Part shown: positions 47,605 through 58,849 of the stretch, in pieces
How the letters are laid out: each line of letters begins with the position of its first letter
How positions within the stretch are numbered: the first letter of the stretch is position 1
Source of the DNA: Mesostigma viride
Taxonomy: Eukaryota > Streptophyta > Mesostigmatophyceae > Mesostigmatales > Mesostigmataceae
DNA length: 64,000 nt
Direction of reading: 5' to 3'
Assembly: GCA_009746045.1 (NCBI GenBank)
Contig: RPFO01001511.1
Span: 1 to 64,000, forward strand
The notes under the pieces: generated by a model
Seen by the model: the letters and a program-made list of their open reading frames with translations, nothing else
Told to the model about the DNA's origin: nothing
The model's database searches: none
Translations under genes and position numbers: made by a program

Positions 47605-48715
47605 GTACATAAAATTAAAGTAAAGTAAATTATAACATGCCTCCGTTGGGAGATCATGTAGCACATATTCCTTGGGTGGGTGGAGGTGGGAGAAGCCGCG
47701 TAATCGAACTAATCCTAACTCTATAGAAAAATCCTAACTACACTACTCAGCAAAACGCCCCTTCCTCTTGGGGGGGGGTGGCTTGCCCACAGGGGCAGGC
47801 GTGTGAGCCTGGACAATCTTCTGCCACCGCTTCTTTTTCTGCATGGCAGACCAAAGAAGGGAGAGGGAGTGGATGCGGTGTTCAAACTGAGCTGGGACCA
47901 CTAGGTCGGCCAGCAACATCTAGGTGTAGTTCATGGCAGGTTTACCTAGCTTCCTGGGAGTGTCCTTGGGGCCAGGCCAGGTCAAGATATGCCGCCCTGG
48001 TTGGCCAAGCCGCTGGGGGCCGGCCAGACCAAGGGCGGTGTCAACCTGGCTGGTGCGAGCAAGATGTCCTACAAATGCTATCCTACGCTGCCTAATCTCG
48101 TCCGAAATACGAGGCATACCCTGGTACAAAGACTCTATGCTATGACCTATGCTTGGAAAACCCTACATTCAGGACCTGTCGGAGCATCCTGTAAACCGTG
48201 CCGTCCAGCTTAGCCGCCAGTGTGTCGATCCGTGAGTGTCCACGCCTCGGCGCCACACGTAAGCACTGTGAGGACGAGGACCTTGAAGAGCATGCGCTTG
48301 CACGGTGCTCGCCCAGGCCCTTGGAGCGCCAGTACGTGTTGAGCGAGCGAAGCCTGGCCCAGGCCAGACCGATGCGGATGTCCACATCGTCGGCGGTGTC
48401 AGGCCTAGGGAGCATGCTCCCCAACAGTTTGAAGCGGTCACGGAACGGGACCTCCGTCCCGTCGAGCAGTCGCGGCAGCGGTGGACGACTGGAGGCCCCA
48501 ATCACCATCGCCTCAGTTTTGACACTAATATCTCCAACCCCACCGCCCTCGCCTTTAAGCCCAGACAGTCCAGCCAGGTCTGAATGTGCTCGGGGCGCGC
48601 GATGAGGGTGGTGTCGTCCGCATAAATCAGGTCGGCCAGGCGGTAGCCGGTGCCAACCCCGCCGTGCTCGCGCTCGTTAAGGATGTCCAAGCCGGGCTCG
48701 AACCCCTTAGGAGCA
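47605..48715 (-). mobile_element. LINE family A, 5'-truncated copy 2
   Basis: Best-preserved stretch of the family. Minus strand reads LADLIYADDTTLIARPEHIQ (catalytic YADD, motif C) near 48640, then PFRDRFKLLGSMLP, DDVDIRIGLAWARLRSLN, MPRISDEIRQRRIAFVGHLA, and a Lys/Pro-rich end. This is the RT-to-connection order of APE-class LINEs (I, CR1 or RTE-like; clade unresolved). Small indels break the frame. The 3' tail is AATTTA-rich (47612-47636). Confidence 0.85.
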
Positions 48716-49049
48716 ACTTGTACATGAGCTAGGTATAAAAAAATTAACCACAGGGTAACCCGCCCGCTTCGAAAGTAGAAGTGATGCATGAGCAAAATAT
48801 CAAGCTAGAATCTTGTACATGGGGCTTGCATGTGTGCATGTGCACACATGCATTTAGCCCTGCATGTGTGCACATGCATTTTAGCCTTGCATGCGGAATC
48901 GGCTTCGATGCAGCCTGTATTCATGACATATCTAGGAACAGTTGTCTCACTTAGTGTAAATGCACTGTACAGTGTACACTGTACTGTTGCTCCGTGCCTC
49001 CCAAACAGGATCCGGCCATTACTTCCGTGGGATTCGGACATTTTGCTCG

Positions 49050-49265
49050 ATCCGTCAAGTCCAGTGTTTTTTGTAGTACGTCACCCACATCTGTTCGGTG
49101 CGCTGCCTCTTGGCACAAGCTCTACTGGTTGACTGGGCGCGTGGGCCGGCTGGATCGCATAGTATCTCCGAGCATCTGAACCCTGTGATGCCAGATCTCC
49201 TGTGCGCCCGCTCCGAGCCTGGCACTGGATTCGTTGTCCCCACCGTCGCGTCGCTGCAGTACACA
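49050..49265. repeat. Dispersed repeat R1, copy 1
   Basis: Starts TCCGTCAAGTCC and ends GTCGCGTCGCTGCAG. It matches 60843-61050 at roughly 85-90 percent by eye. No coding or promoter feature recognised. Confidence 0.8.
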
Positions 49266-49345
49266 TGATTAATTAATTAATTAATCAATTATCACGTGAC
49301 TGCGTCGATCACATGGGTGTCAGTACAAAGTAGACGAACCTTCGA
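49262..49345 (-). mobile_element. (TTAA)n-tailed retroposon 3' fragment
   Basis: TTAATTAATTAATTAATCAA tail, then CACGTGACTGCGTCGATCAC, matching the 44256 copy. Reverse orientation. Confidence 0.65.
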
Positions 49346-49376
49346 TCAACCCCTGTACGACAAAATGAGAGGGCGG

Positions 49377-50175
49377 ATTAGTGTCAAAACTGAGGCGATG
49401 GTGATTGGGGCTACCAGTCGCCCGCCGCTGCCGCGACTGCTATAGACGGGACGGAGGTCCCGTTTCGTGATCGCTTCAAACTGCTGGGGAGCATGCTCCC
49501 CGACACCGCCGACGATGTGGACATCCGCATCGATCGGCCTGGCCTGGGCTAGGCATCGTTCGCTCAAAACCTACTGGCACTCGAAGGACCTGGGCGAGCA
49601 CCGCAAACGAATGCTCTTCAAGGTCCTGGTCCTCACGCGGTGCTCATCACCTATGCGGCCGAGGCATGGACGCTCACGGACACACTGGCCGCCAAGCTAG
49701 ATGGCAGGGTAACCAGGATGCTACGCCGTGCCAGGCCCTGAACGTAGGGTTTTCCACACACAGGTCTCTAGAATCTTTGCAACAGGGTATGCCTCGCATT
49801 TCGGACGAGATTAGACAGCGTAGGATAGCATTTGTAGGACATCTTGCTCGCACCAGTCAGGTAGACACCGACCTCGGTCTGGCTGGCCCCCAGCACCTTG
49901 GCCAGCCCGGCGGGGCGGCATATCCTGACCTGGCCTGGCCCCAAGGACATTCCTAGATAGATGGGTAAACATGCCATGACCTATCCACAGCACTTTCAAA
50001 GAACAGCTATAGTCGAGGACATGGGGGGCCTAGGCCTCTCCGTGATTTGGAAAAAGATGATGGACAAGGCCAAGTGGGCCCAGCAGGTCATAGAGGAGAA
50101 CGAGCCCCCCCCCGTGGGGAAGCGCCCGCGTGTGCAAACCCGTGGGAGGCACGCCAGACAGCTTCCCTAGGGTAG
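49377..50175 (+). mobile_element. LINE family A, copy 3 with alternative C-terminus
   Basis: 49377-49985 matches copies 1 and 2 (VPFRDRFKLLGSM... segment, then GMPRISDEIRQRRIAFVGHL) with several frameshifts. After about 49985 the C-terminus changes to GLGLSVIWKKMMDKAKWAQQ and VIEENEPPPVGKRPRV, ending at 50170. Hence the family has at least two C-terminal variants, or this is a recombinant. Confidence 0.75.
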
Positions 50176-50305
50176 CGTGCTGTTGTTTAGATAGATGTTG
50201 TAGCTAGTGATGTTGTTTAGATAGATGTTGTAGGTAGCTGATGTAGATAGATTAGACCGGTAGGACTGTTTGCACCCGACCATCCATCCATCGTCCTAAC
50301 CTGGC

Positions 50306-50580
50306 GTGCCCCCGGCCGCGCGCGGCAGGGCCGCCACCCGTGGACATTTCGTGATAGACTTCGGCATGGACATGTGCTACACTAGACGTGACGGGCTCAC
50401 CCCCGGGCAGCCTCCTGGTTTGTCTGTAATATGGAGGCAGATGGTGCGCAAGGATAGATGGCAAGTAGTAATGCAGGAGACCACCCCCAAGCCTGTGGGG
50501 GCTCCGCGTGTGACCAAGTATGGCATTCATAGCGATTCGGGCCGCGGTGCCCACACCCCTGTAACTAGGACCTAGATAGC
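50306..50580 (+). mobile_element. LINE C-terminal variant fragment
   Basis: Reads GLSVIWRQMVRKDRWQVVMQ then PKPVGAPRVTKYG, clearly akin to the C-terminus at 50030-50130. Preceding sequence is not recognisable. Confidence 0.6.
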
Positions 50581-50629
50581 TTATACCATCCATTCCATCC
50601 CATGTTCCCCTCCCACTGAGGACTTATGC

Positions 50630-50746
50630 TCACGTGACGCAGTCACGTGTCTATTAATTAATTAATTAATCCATCCATCGGGGTTAATGCTCCGTGACTC
50701 CCCAACAGGAGCACAAGTCTAATTAATTAATTAATTAATCCACATC
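50630..50746 (+). mobile_element. Two (TTAA)n-tailed retroposon 3' ends in tandem
   Basis: TGCTCACGTGACGCAGTCAC + (TTAA)n at 50630-50672, then TGCTCCGTGACTCCCCAACA + (TTAA)n at 50690-50742. Both are cut to the 3' hairpin and tail. Confidence 0.75.
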
Positions 50747-50756
50747 ATTAGCTGGC

Positions 50757-51083
50757 CGACCTAGTGGTCCAAGCCCCGTTTGAACATCGCATTCACTCCC
50801 TAGCTTCTCTTGCTTGCACTGCTATGTGCACAGAACAAGAAGAAGTGGAAGACGATTGTCCAGGCTCACACGCCAGCCCCTGTGGACAAGCCCCCTCCCC
50901 CCAACTGAGAGGAAGGGGCGCTTCGCTGAGTAGCTAGTAGCTAGGGTTTTCTTGATTAGATTAGCTTAGAGTTAGATTAGCTCGGTTTCACGGCTTCGCC
51001 CACCTCCATCCATCCAGCAAGGAAATATGTGCTACACGACCTCCCAACGGAGTCATGTTATAATTCAATTTAATTTAATTTAA
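50757..51083 (+). mobile_element. LINE family A 3' end, copy 4
   Basis: Covers the last ~60 codons (LADLVVQAPFEHRIHSL, KKWKTIVQAHTPAPVDKPPP) with a frameshift, then the 3' UTR and ATTTAATTTAATTTAAT tail at 51060-51083. 51084-51300 that follows shows a short GGCGAATGCTATGAGCCC duplication and nothing else. Confidence 0.8.
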
Positions 51084-51309
51084 TGGTGGGGACAGGACAC
51101 AACCTTGCCACACCCCGTGATGAAGGGGAAATGGTGGGGTGGTGCCCTCCGCAGTCCGCACTACTGCCTCATACAGCCGGCGAATGCTATGAGCCCGGCG
51201 AATGCTATGAGCCCTCATACAGCCGGCGAATGGCACATCAAATTTTTTTGGCTATTTCTGGCCAAAAAATTATTTCACTGGCTTGCTAAAACATGTTGAA
51301 CCCAGGTTT

Positions 51310-53400
51310 TGGGCCCAAGCGAGCACATATATGGTAGGTCGACTGCCACAACGCGTTCAACAGTCTGTCCCGCGCCAGCATGTTTGCGGCCGTCATGGAG
51401 TCCTTCGAGGACTTGTACGCTTGGACAGCCGTGTGCTACGGCCAGCCCGGCCAACTGGTTCACATCATGGAGGACGGCACTCGCGGCGGCCTGCTGTCGC
51501 GGTCGGGCACCCAGCAAGGGGACCCCCTGGGACCCCTGTACTTTGCCGCCCCCCTCCAGGGTTGCCTCCAAGCGGTCCATGCTGCCCACCCGGCGGTCGC
51601 TATTCAGGCCTACTTGGATGATATCTACCTTCTGGGCCCTGTGCCGGACACCACCGCGGCTCTGCTGGCACTGCAGACCGCGGTGGCCGACATCAACCTC
51701 CAGTTGACCCTGGCCAAGTGCGCGGTGTACTCGCCCCAAGGTGATTGCTCCGGCTTTCCGCCCCAGCTCTTGGCCCCGACGAGCGCCTCCATGGGTTGGA
51801 TGTCCTCGGCGTTCCGGTTGGCGACCCCGCGTTTGTCATCGATGCTCTGCGGGCCGCCCTCGAGGCACGCACTGAGGTACTGCCCTTGATTGCGCGCCTT
51901 CATGATTCGCAGACCAAGGGTCTGCTTCTGTGGTTTTGCGCTCACCCTCGCGTCGTTCACTGGCTCCGGGGCGCTCTTCCGGCTCAGGTCCGGCTGGCCG
52001 CCGAGGGCCACGACGAACGCATCCAGTCGGCCTTGGCGCAGCTGGTCCCGGGCCCCGACCTCCCGCCACATGCTATTCGCATTGCCTCCCTGCCTGCACG
52101 GATGGGTGGCTGCGGTCTGACTCGTGCCGCCCGGCTGGCCCCAGCAGCATTTTTGGGCTCCGTCGCTCAGTCGTGGGCGGAAAGCTGCCGGCTCCTGCCC
52201 CTTTTGGCTACGGCAGCGCCTGACCTCCTGGACCCCAGCAGCCCTTTGCCCTTCGTCACCGCCATCCAGGAGGCCTATGCTGAGATCCAGCAGGCCTGTT
52301 CTCCCGTCCGTGCCGCTCAGGCGGTACAGCGCCACCTCCCTCGCGGCACTCCCTCGGTCGCCTCCGTTCAATCTCCCGCCGCATTCCCTGCTCGCGTCAT
52401 CGATAAACACCAGAGAACCTACGTGGGTATTCTGCACACGGCTGATTGGATTGCTCTTTTCGCGGACCTCAACGCCCAGGGACGTGCGTGGCTGTTCTCG
52501 CTTTCCTTGCGGAGTGTGGGCTCGGCGTACCTTCGTGCTCTTCCCATGGCCCCCCCATTCGCCTTGGCTCCCAGCCACTACTCGGTGGCGCTCCGGCACC
52601 AGCTATTTGCCCCGCAGCCTCTTGTTCCGGCCGGGCGGCCTTGTGGTAGCTGTGGGCAGCCGCTGGATCCCACGGGGACTCACTACCTTGCCTGCATGGA
52701 GGGCCAACAGAATCAGAATTGGTATTTGTATTTGCACACTGTCCTCCTGACGGTGGTGCTCGCCATGATTCGGTCGGTTTTCCCCCACGCGAACATCCGG
52801 TCCGAGGATGCGGATGGCGCTGCCTTCTATTCCCCCAACCACCGGCCTGACATCGTGGTGCTGGACTTTGAGGGGGGTGGCCGGCATCTGCTTATTGACG
52901 TTTCGGTGGCGCGGCCCTTGGCTCTTAGCCACGTGGCTGGGGCCTCCCTCACGGCAGGTTACACGGCGGACCGGGCGGAGCGGGCCAAGCTCCTGGCCTA
53001 CGGCGACGTCGGGCACCATCGTGTGGTGCCCTTTGTCCTGGAGGAGTTTGGGGCCATGGGGCCCCTGACCTCCGCCTTCTTCAAGGAGTGTTGCCGGCTC
53101 CGGGAGGACCGGCTGGACCTGGAGGGCCAGCGGGCCCCATGGTCGGCGCGGACCTGGACGTCATATTGGCGTCAGCGCTTGTCGGTGGCGCTGACTCGGG
53201 CCATGGCTGACATCATGCTCCGCCGTACGCGGGCTGATTTTGCGGTGCAGCAGGGCTATTAGGTTCCTCCCGTTAGGCGTTTCCATTGGTCTTATCGTAG
53301 TATAGAGCTTTGACATGGCTCTGTATAGAGGTTTATAGCTGGGCGTTTGCTTTGGTTTGAGTGATTTCACTCTGTTGTAAGTAATTATATTTTTAATATA
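51310..53400 (+). pseudogene. RLE-class LINE (copy A), 5'-truncated with one frameshift
   Basis: RT palm starts within motif A (VDCHNAFNSLSRASM, about 51338), then RSGTQQGDPLGPLYFA (motif B), AYLDDIYLLGP (motif C, YLDD) and LQLTLAKCAVYSP (motif D). A frameshift at about 51743 moves to the frame that runs to the stop at 53262. That frame holds a thumb/connection region with RIASLPARMGGCGLTRAARL, a CCHC knuckle (C-x2-C-x9-H-x3-C, 52642-52697) and RPDIVVLDF...LLIDVSV (52846-52905). The last fits the PD-(x)n-D catalytic pattern of the restriction-like endonuclease of R2/CRE/Dualen-type LINEs. The 3' UTR ends GTAATTATATTTTTAATATA. Everything upstream of RT motif A is missing. Confidence 0.85.
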
Positions 53401-53589
53401 TGGTAGTGGTTACCCCCAAAATTGGGGGTCATCGGACAACCCTGGCAAGGTTAACTGTGACGTATAACAGCATAAGGTACATGGTTTTTGACATTTTGGC
53501 CTATGGAGGGGCATGTAAATGACATCAATTGCTATCCTATGGACACGGAAACTTGAACATAAACTGAACTATGATGGATTAACATGCTT

Positions 53590-54027
53590 ACATTGAGAGG
53601 ACTTACCAGCGGCTTGGCCAGCCAGGGCGACACATTCTGACCTGGCCTGGCCCCGAGGGCATTCCCAAAAGGGTAGGGAAACCTGTCACGAACTACACCC
53701 AGATGTTGCTGGACGACCTCTAGAGTGGTCCCAGCCCAGTTTGAGTACCGCATCCACTCTCTCTCCCGTCTTTGGACTGCCATGCAGGACAAGACGCGGT
53801 GGAAGAAGATTGTCAAGGTGCACACGCCCGACCCTGTGGGCAAGCCCCCTCCCCCCAAGCGGAGGAGGCGTTTTGATGAGTAGTGTAGTGAGGATTTTCT
53901 AGACTAGATAGCTTAGAGTTAGGATAGTTCGATTACGCGGCTTCCTCCACCCCATCCATGATGGAATATGTGCTACATGATCTCCCCACGGAGGCATGTT
54001 ATAATTTAATTTAATTTAATTTTTAAT
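53590..54027 (+). mobile_element. LINE family A 3' end, copy 5
   Basis: C-terminal codons (FEYRIHSLSRLWTAMQDK, PDPVGKPPPPKRRRRFDE) then the family 3' UTR and (ATTTA)n tail at 54000-54027. 53401-53589 between it and RLE copy A is unremarkable. Confidence 0.82.
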
Positions 54028-54788
54028 TGAGAGGACTCAGTTTGCATCGAGCCTTTGATGTGCTTGTGACGTTTGGCAGCATAAACATCCCGTTTTTTTG
54101 CTTTATTATACCATTTTAAATTTATATATACAATGATTTAATCATTTGAAACCATGCAAAAACTTAACAAGCACGCTTAAGATATGCATGATAGATCATG
54201 AAAAAAGTTTGGCTTGGTAAGAAGCTCAATTTGTGACAGAAAAAAGCATTAAATATGACGTTATCACTGGATTTTCATGCATAATTAGCTAATCAAATGA
54301 TCAAACACAGTTAGGTCACATGTTGTACGTACATGATGCTAATTTATATGTACATGTCTGTAGAAGTGGTCATTTCGATGCATAACACATGAGTTACTGA
54401 TTACACAAGCTGATTACATGATAAACAAACACATGCATGCTTACAAGGCGCCACCGTGCATCAAGGCGCGCCAAAGAGCCAACCAATCATGGCAGCAATA
54501 AGGAGTGAGTCAGAGCACACCACTACATCGATCCATCCATGCATGCATATTGCTGGGGCAGCACCATGATTGCATAAAACACCACGGCACTGCCTAAGAC
54601 TCCAGCATTTGTACAGCCCGCTGCCGCTTTATCGTCTGCCTCTCTCTCCTACTTGGGCTGCGCTGGAGGCCTGGCATGTGATCTAGTTGAGTCCTGCGCT
54701 GCTCCCTTGTCACTACGTCGTGGGTGTCACCGCCTTCCCCACTCACGGGACAAGGCGGCTCCCCCACCAGTCCTGCTAACCTTCCCCT
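54028..54788. other. AT-rich spacer, nothing recognised
   Basis: Low GC compared with the rest of the window (54040-54440). No splice-supported exon and no repeat. Confidence 0.5.
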
Positions 54789-55010
54789 CCCCTGAGGATA
54801 AGCAGCGGTTCCTCTAGCTCTCGTCGCAAGAGGTTGCACGACCTCACCTGGACGCTGGATGACGACCTGACCCCCGCTCAGCAACAGCAGCGACGCGACC
54901 TGTGGCCGCAATACCTCCGCCACAAGCAGGACCCCCAGAAGCCCAAGGTGTACTGGAGGGGCGGGGACCTGATGATCAACCACAAGATGTGGACGCCCCC
55001 AGCGGGCTAG
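54789..55010 (+). mobile_element. Retroelement ORF fragment (LTPxQ...WRGxxL type)
   Basis: Frame ending at TAG 55008 reads DDDLTPAQQQQRRDLWPQYL, then KVYWRGGDLMINHKMW. This 'LTxxQ..RxxLWPxxxxxR...WRGxxL' pattern recurs, as I recall, near endonuclease/RT junctions or ORF1 ends of algal and protist LINEs. It has no start codon and no partner domain. Confidence 0.5.
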
Positions 55011-55095
55011 AATAGCAATAGCCCTAGTAGCTTGTAACCATTGGAGTCACTGCCGCTAAGGCAGCCATGCTTAGACTGTTTGCCTAGCTGTGCCA

Positions 55096-55440
55096 ACATA
55101 CCTAGTCACGTGCCGCAAACGCACGGTACACAACCAGCCATAGCCTTAGCCTAGTTCTAGTACAGCCATGCTACGCCCTGGCTATATGTTCAGATTACTT
55201 GCCCACGCTCCTTGTTATGCCACGCTTACATGGGTCTTATTGCACCCACAGTTTGCCGGATCGTTAGCCTGTCCTTTACGGCTAGCGCGCCCGAATGCAG
55301 CTATGGCATGCCTTTGGCATGAAGGAGACTGGGGGTCTCTGCCCTTTCTCCTGCAGTGCACCGGCACAGGGATTATTAAAAGCACTTCGGTGCTCCGTGA
55401 CTCCCCAACGGGAGCACGTGTTTAATTAATTAATTAATTG
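55096..55440 (+). mobile_element. (TTAA)n-tailed retroposon, copy 2
   Basis: About 345 bp, nearly identical in layout to the nested copy at 59087-59423. It starts AGTCACGTGCC, ends in the hairpin GTGCTCCGTGACTCCCCAAC + GGGAGCAC, then TTTAATTAATTAATTAATT. No box A/B is convincing and the open frame through it is not recognisable, so SINE versus LINE 3' end is open. Confidence 0.85.
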
Positions 55441-55514
55441 TCACTACTTGCAGCAGCACACCCTTGGTCTTGCCCTTCCTGCTCGAGGCCAGGATTGCGT
55501 GGATGTGGGCCGGG

Positions 55515-55935
55515 GGGGGATGGCATGCATGCGTGGGTGTGGGGGGGATGCATGGCATGCATGCAGTGGGTGTGGGGGGCCTGGCATGCATGCGTGGGTG
55601 TGGGGGGGGGCTGGCATGCATGCGTGGGTGTCTGGGGGGGCTGGCATGCATGCGTGGGTGTGGGGGGCCGGGGCTGGCATGCATGCGTGGGTGTGGGGGG
55701 GGCTGGCATATGCATGCGTGGGTGTGCGGGGGGGGTGGCATATGCATGCATACGTGCATGGGTGTGCATGTGGGGGGGCTGGCATGCATGCGTGGGTGTG
55801 CATGTGGGGGGGCTGGCATGCATGGGTGTGGGGGGGAGCTGGCATGCATGCGTGGGTGTGGGGGCTGGCATGCATGCGTGGGTGTGGGGGCTGGCATGCA
55901 TGCATGCGCGGGTGGGGGGGGGCTGGCATGCATGT
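55515..55935. repeat. GGCATGCATGCGTGGGTGTG minisatellite
   Basis: About 14 irregular units of a ~28-30 bp motif with G runs of 5-8. The His/Met/Cys-rich frames on both strands are repeat artefacts. Confidence 0.95.
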
Positions 55936-55959
55936 GTCACTAGGAACTCGGGGGTGATA

Positions 55960-56392
55960 TAAGTGGTAAAAAGTGGTAAAACCTATATCACCAGGTGGTA
56001 AAAGGTTGTAAAAAGTGATAAAAAGTGATAAAAAGTGAAAAAAAGTGGTAAAAAATGCAAAGAAAGTGGTAAAACAGGTGGTAAAAGGTGGTAAAAGGTG
56101 GTGAAAGGTGGTAAAAGGTGGTAAAAGGTGGTAAAAGGTGGTAAAAGGTGGTAAAAGGTGGTAAAAGGTGGTAAAAGGTGGTAAAAGGTGGTAAAAGGTG
56201 GTAATAGGTGGTAAAACAGGGGGTGGTAAAAAAAGCCTTTACCACCTCCATTTTACCATGCACCTGACCGCCATCGTGGTAAAAAAATACCACCAGGTGG
56301 TAAAAACGAGGGTGAAAACAGGTGGTAAAAAATACCACCATGGAGGTGAAAAAATCGGTGGTAAAAATGGTAAAAAACACAGGGAAAAACGC
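55960..56392. repeat. 10-bp minisatellite (GGTGGTAAAA)n and degenerate flanks
   Basis: Regular units at 56080-56215, degenerate GTGGTAAAA words on both sides, and an inverted stretch (TACCACCTCC...TTTACC) at 56230-56265. Confidence 0.93.
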
Positions 56393-56514
56393 AGATAGAT
56401 CACAGCAAATGCTGATGATGCAGCACCATGACAATGCAGCCCATCATTCCAAATAAATGCTTTTATTAAATGGTATGATTACATCAATCAGGCAGCGCCT
56501 GATTGTAAAGCCAG

Positions 56515-56815
56515 CCTACTCGTCCAAAAAACAGTCATCCCGATTGATGCCCTGGCATATGTAGGCCAGCGCGTTCGTCATAAGAGCCATCATCCCAATA
56601 TTGTTGCCCCATGCACGATAGGCCAGCTATTCTTCATAAAAGCCATCATCCCGATTGATTTGCCGCCACAGGCGAAAAACAGTCAACCCGATCGATGCAC
56701 CGGCACAAAGCTGCTATGTATTCGTCATAGTAAAACAACCAAAATGATTCATGCCCCGCCACAGGCCAGCTATTCTTTGTAAAAACAGTCATCCCGATTG
56801 ATTCGCTGCCACGTG
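56515..56815. repeat. About 60-bp degenerate tandem repeat
   Basis: Five units sharing AGTCATCCCGATTGATGC and AGGCCAGC.ATTC.TCATAA. 56816-57104 holds nothing I recognise. Confidence 0.8.
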
Positions 56816-57104
56816 GCTGCCAAGACTCGGTGCTCCTTCATCCAACTGTCACTCCGTAGTCCTGCAGGCACACAAGGAGTACCACCACGGGAGAACAACA
56901 CAAGTACATCACAGATGCGTGGGAGGGTACCATTCAGCGGCACATCATTATTCATTTGCCAACAAATGTCCTGCCGTGGTGAAATGGGCTATCACTCAAC
57001 CCTCATACTCATGTGGCTGGCGCTTACGTAAAGTTGTTCAATTATAGTTGAAACAAAAAAAAGCATGGCAGCCAGCAACTAGAAGTGGCAGCAAGAAGGA
57101 CCAA

Positions 57105-57959
57105 TTATAACGTGACTTGCGTTGTGCAACCTGCCTCCTTCGCCTTCTTCTCGTAATCCCCACCTTGCACTGCAATTTCAAAACCATTGCTTGGAGCTTG
57201 GCAAGTTCGACTTCTGCTAGCTCCGTTAGATCTGGTGGTGCTGGCAGCGTGTCGTTCGCGGCAGCTGCAACGGGAGAAGCCTCCTCCTCGATCGTGTATA
57301 TAGAAGGGGCAGGTGAGGGTCACTGGTGGCGTGTCATCCGCGGCAGCTACAACGGGAGAAGCCTTCTCCTCGTGTATATAGAAGGGGCAGGTGTCAGAGG
57401 GTGGTGGCGTGTCATCCGCGGCAGCTACAACGGGAGAAGCCTTCTCCTCGTGTATAGGAGGGGCAGGTGGGGGTGGTGGCGTTTCGTCCGCGGCAGGGCC
57501 AGAAGCCTCCTTGGGTGGAGTAGAGGCAGATGCGGCACGTGGTGGTGCCGCGTCCGCGGCGGGTGCGGAGGCCTTGGCGCGTCGTGCCTGCTTGGCTGGT
57601 GGTGCCTTTTCCTCCGCCTCCTCGTCACTGTCCACCTGTGCATCCGCCTTCTCCGCGTCCGCCTTCTCTGCGGCCGCCTTCTTCTCCGCCGCCTGCACTT
57701 CTTCTGCAGTGCGGAACGCGCCTGAGCCATCTCTGCGTCCGGCACATTGCCAAGAAGCACCCACGCATTCACTTTCTTGGTGGCGTCTCCTCCATAGTGC
57801 ATGCATGTTGCGAAAATCCAGATTCAGTACATTCATGCGCCCATCACGCTCGATAAAACGAACCTGGAAAGGGAACTTGTGTTCGAGCTTCACGCCAATG
57901 ATTGTGCCTGGCTCGATCCACACGTAGGAGGCGGGGCGTGCCTTATCACGGGGGTACAT
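57105..57959 (-). CDS. 3' part of the split gene: 284-residue open frame
   Basis: Uninterrupted frame with YVWIEPGTIIGVKLEHKFPF and QVRFIERDGRMNVLNLDF first (a compact beta-rich-looking segment). Next come Ala/Lys/Glu-rich AEKKAAAEKADAEKADAQV and three tandem ~23-residue repeats of HEEKASPVVAAADDTPP; the ~66-bp DNA repeat is at 57246-57480. The frame is kept despite the internal repeat, which argues it was coding until recently. The ATG at 57959 sits at the RLE-LINE junction, so it may not be the native start. Confidence 0.5.
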   Translation of the reverse strand: MYPRDKARPASYVWIEPGTIIGVKLEHKFPFQVRFIERDGRMNVLNLDFRNMHALWRRRHQESECVGASWQCAGRRDGSGAFRTAEEVQAAEKKAAAEKADAEKADAQVDSDEEAEEKAPPAKQARRAKASAPAADAAPPRAASASTPPKEASGPAADETPPPPPAPPIHEEKASPVVAAADDTPPPSDTCPFYIHEEKASPVVAAADDTPPVTLTCPFYIHDRGGGFSRCSCRERHAASTTRSNGASRSRTCQAPSNGFEIAVQGGDYEKKAKEAGCTTQVTL

Positions 57960-57970
57960 ATATATCGCAC

Positions 57971-58836
57971 CCCCATTCGCCCCCCCATTCGCCTTGGCTC
58001 CCAGCCACTACTCGGTGGCGCTCCGGCACCAGCTATTTGCCCCGCAGCCTCTTGTTCCGGCCGGGCGGCCTTGTGGTAGCTGTGGGCAGCCGCTGGATCC
58101 CACGGGGACTCACTACCTTGCCTGCATGGGGGGCCAACAGAATCAGAATTGGTATTTGTATTTGCACACTGTCCTCCTGACGGTGGTGCTCGCCATGATT
58201 CGGTCGGTTTTCCCCCACGCGAACATCCGGTCCGAGGATGCGGATGGCGCTGCCTTCTATTCCCCCAACCACCGGCCTGACATCGTGGTGCTGGACTTTG
58301 AGGGGGGTGGCCGGCATCTGCAATTATTGACGTTTCGGTGGCGCGGCCCTTGGCTCTTAGCCACGTGGCTGGGGCCTCCCTCACGGCAGGTTACACGGCG
58401 GACCGGGCGGAGCGGGCCAAGCTCCTAGCTGGCCTACGGCGACGTCGGGCACCATGCATCGTGTGGTGCCCTTTGTCCTGGAGGAGTTTGGGGCCATGGG
58501 GCCCCTGACCTCCGCCTTCTTCAAGGAGTGTTGCCGGCTCCGGGAGGACCGGCTGGACCTGGAGGGCCAGCGGGCCCCATGGTCGGCGCGGACCTGGACG
58601 TCATATTGGCGTCAGCGCTTGTCGGTGGCGCTGACTCGGGCCATGGCTGACATCATGCTCCGCCGTACGCGGGCTGATTTTGCGGTGCAGCAGGGCTATT
58701 AGGTTCCTCCCGTTAGGCGTTTCCATTGGTCTTATCGTCGTATTGCGCTTTGACATGGCTCTGTATAGAGGTTTATAGCTGGGCGTTTGCTTTGGTTTGA
58801 GTGATTTCACTCTGCTGTAAGTAATTATATTATTAA
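57971..58836 (+). mobile_element. RLE-LINE copy B, 5'-truncated
   Basis: Matches copy A from about 52545 to its 3' end with a few small indels (for example CAATTATTG at 58321 and CTAGCTGG at 58427) that break the RLE frame. It is preceded and followed by ATATATATCGCAC (57958-57970 and 58837-58849), which looks like a 13-bp target duplication. Confidence 0.92.
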
Positions 58837-58849
58837 ATATATATCGCAC

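Noticed and set aside
51625-52599. 324-residue minus-strand frame
   Set aside because: Antisense shadow of the RLE-LINE frame, which carries RT, CCHC and RLE motifs on the plus strand.
55430-55962. His/Met/Cys-rich open frames on both strands
   Set aside because: Artefacts of the GGCATGCATGCGTGGGTGTG minisatellite.
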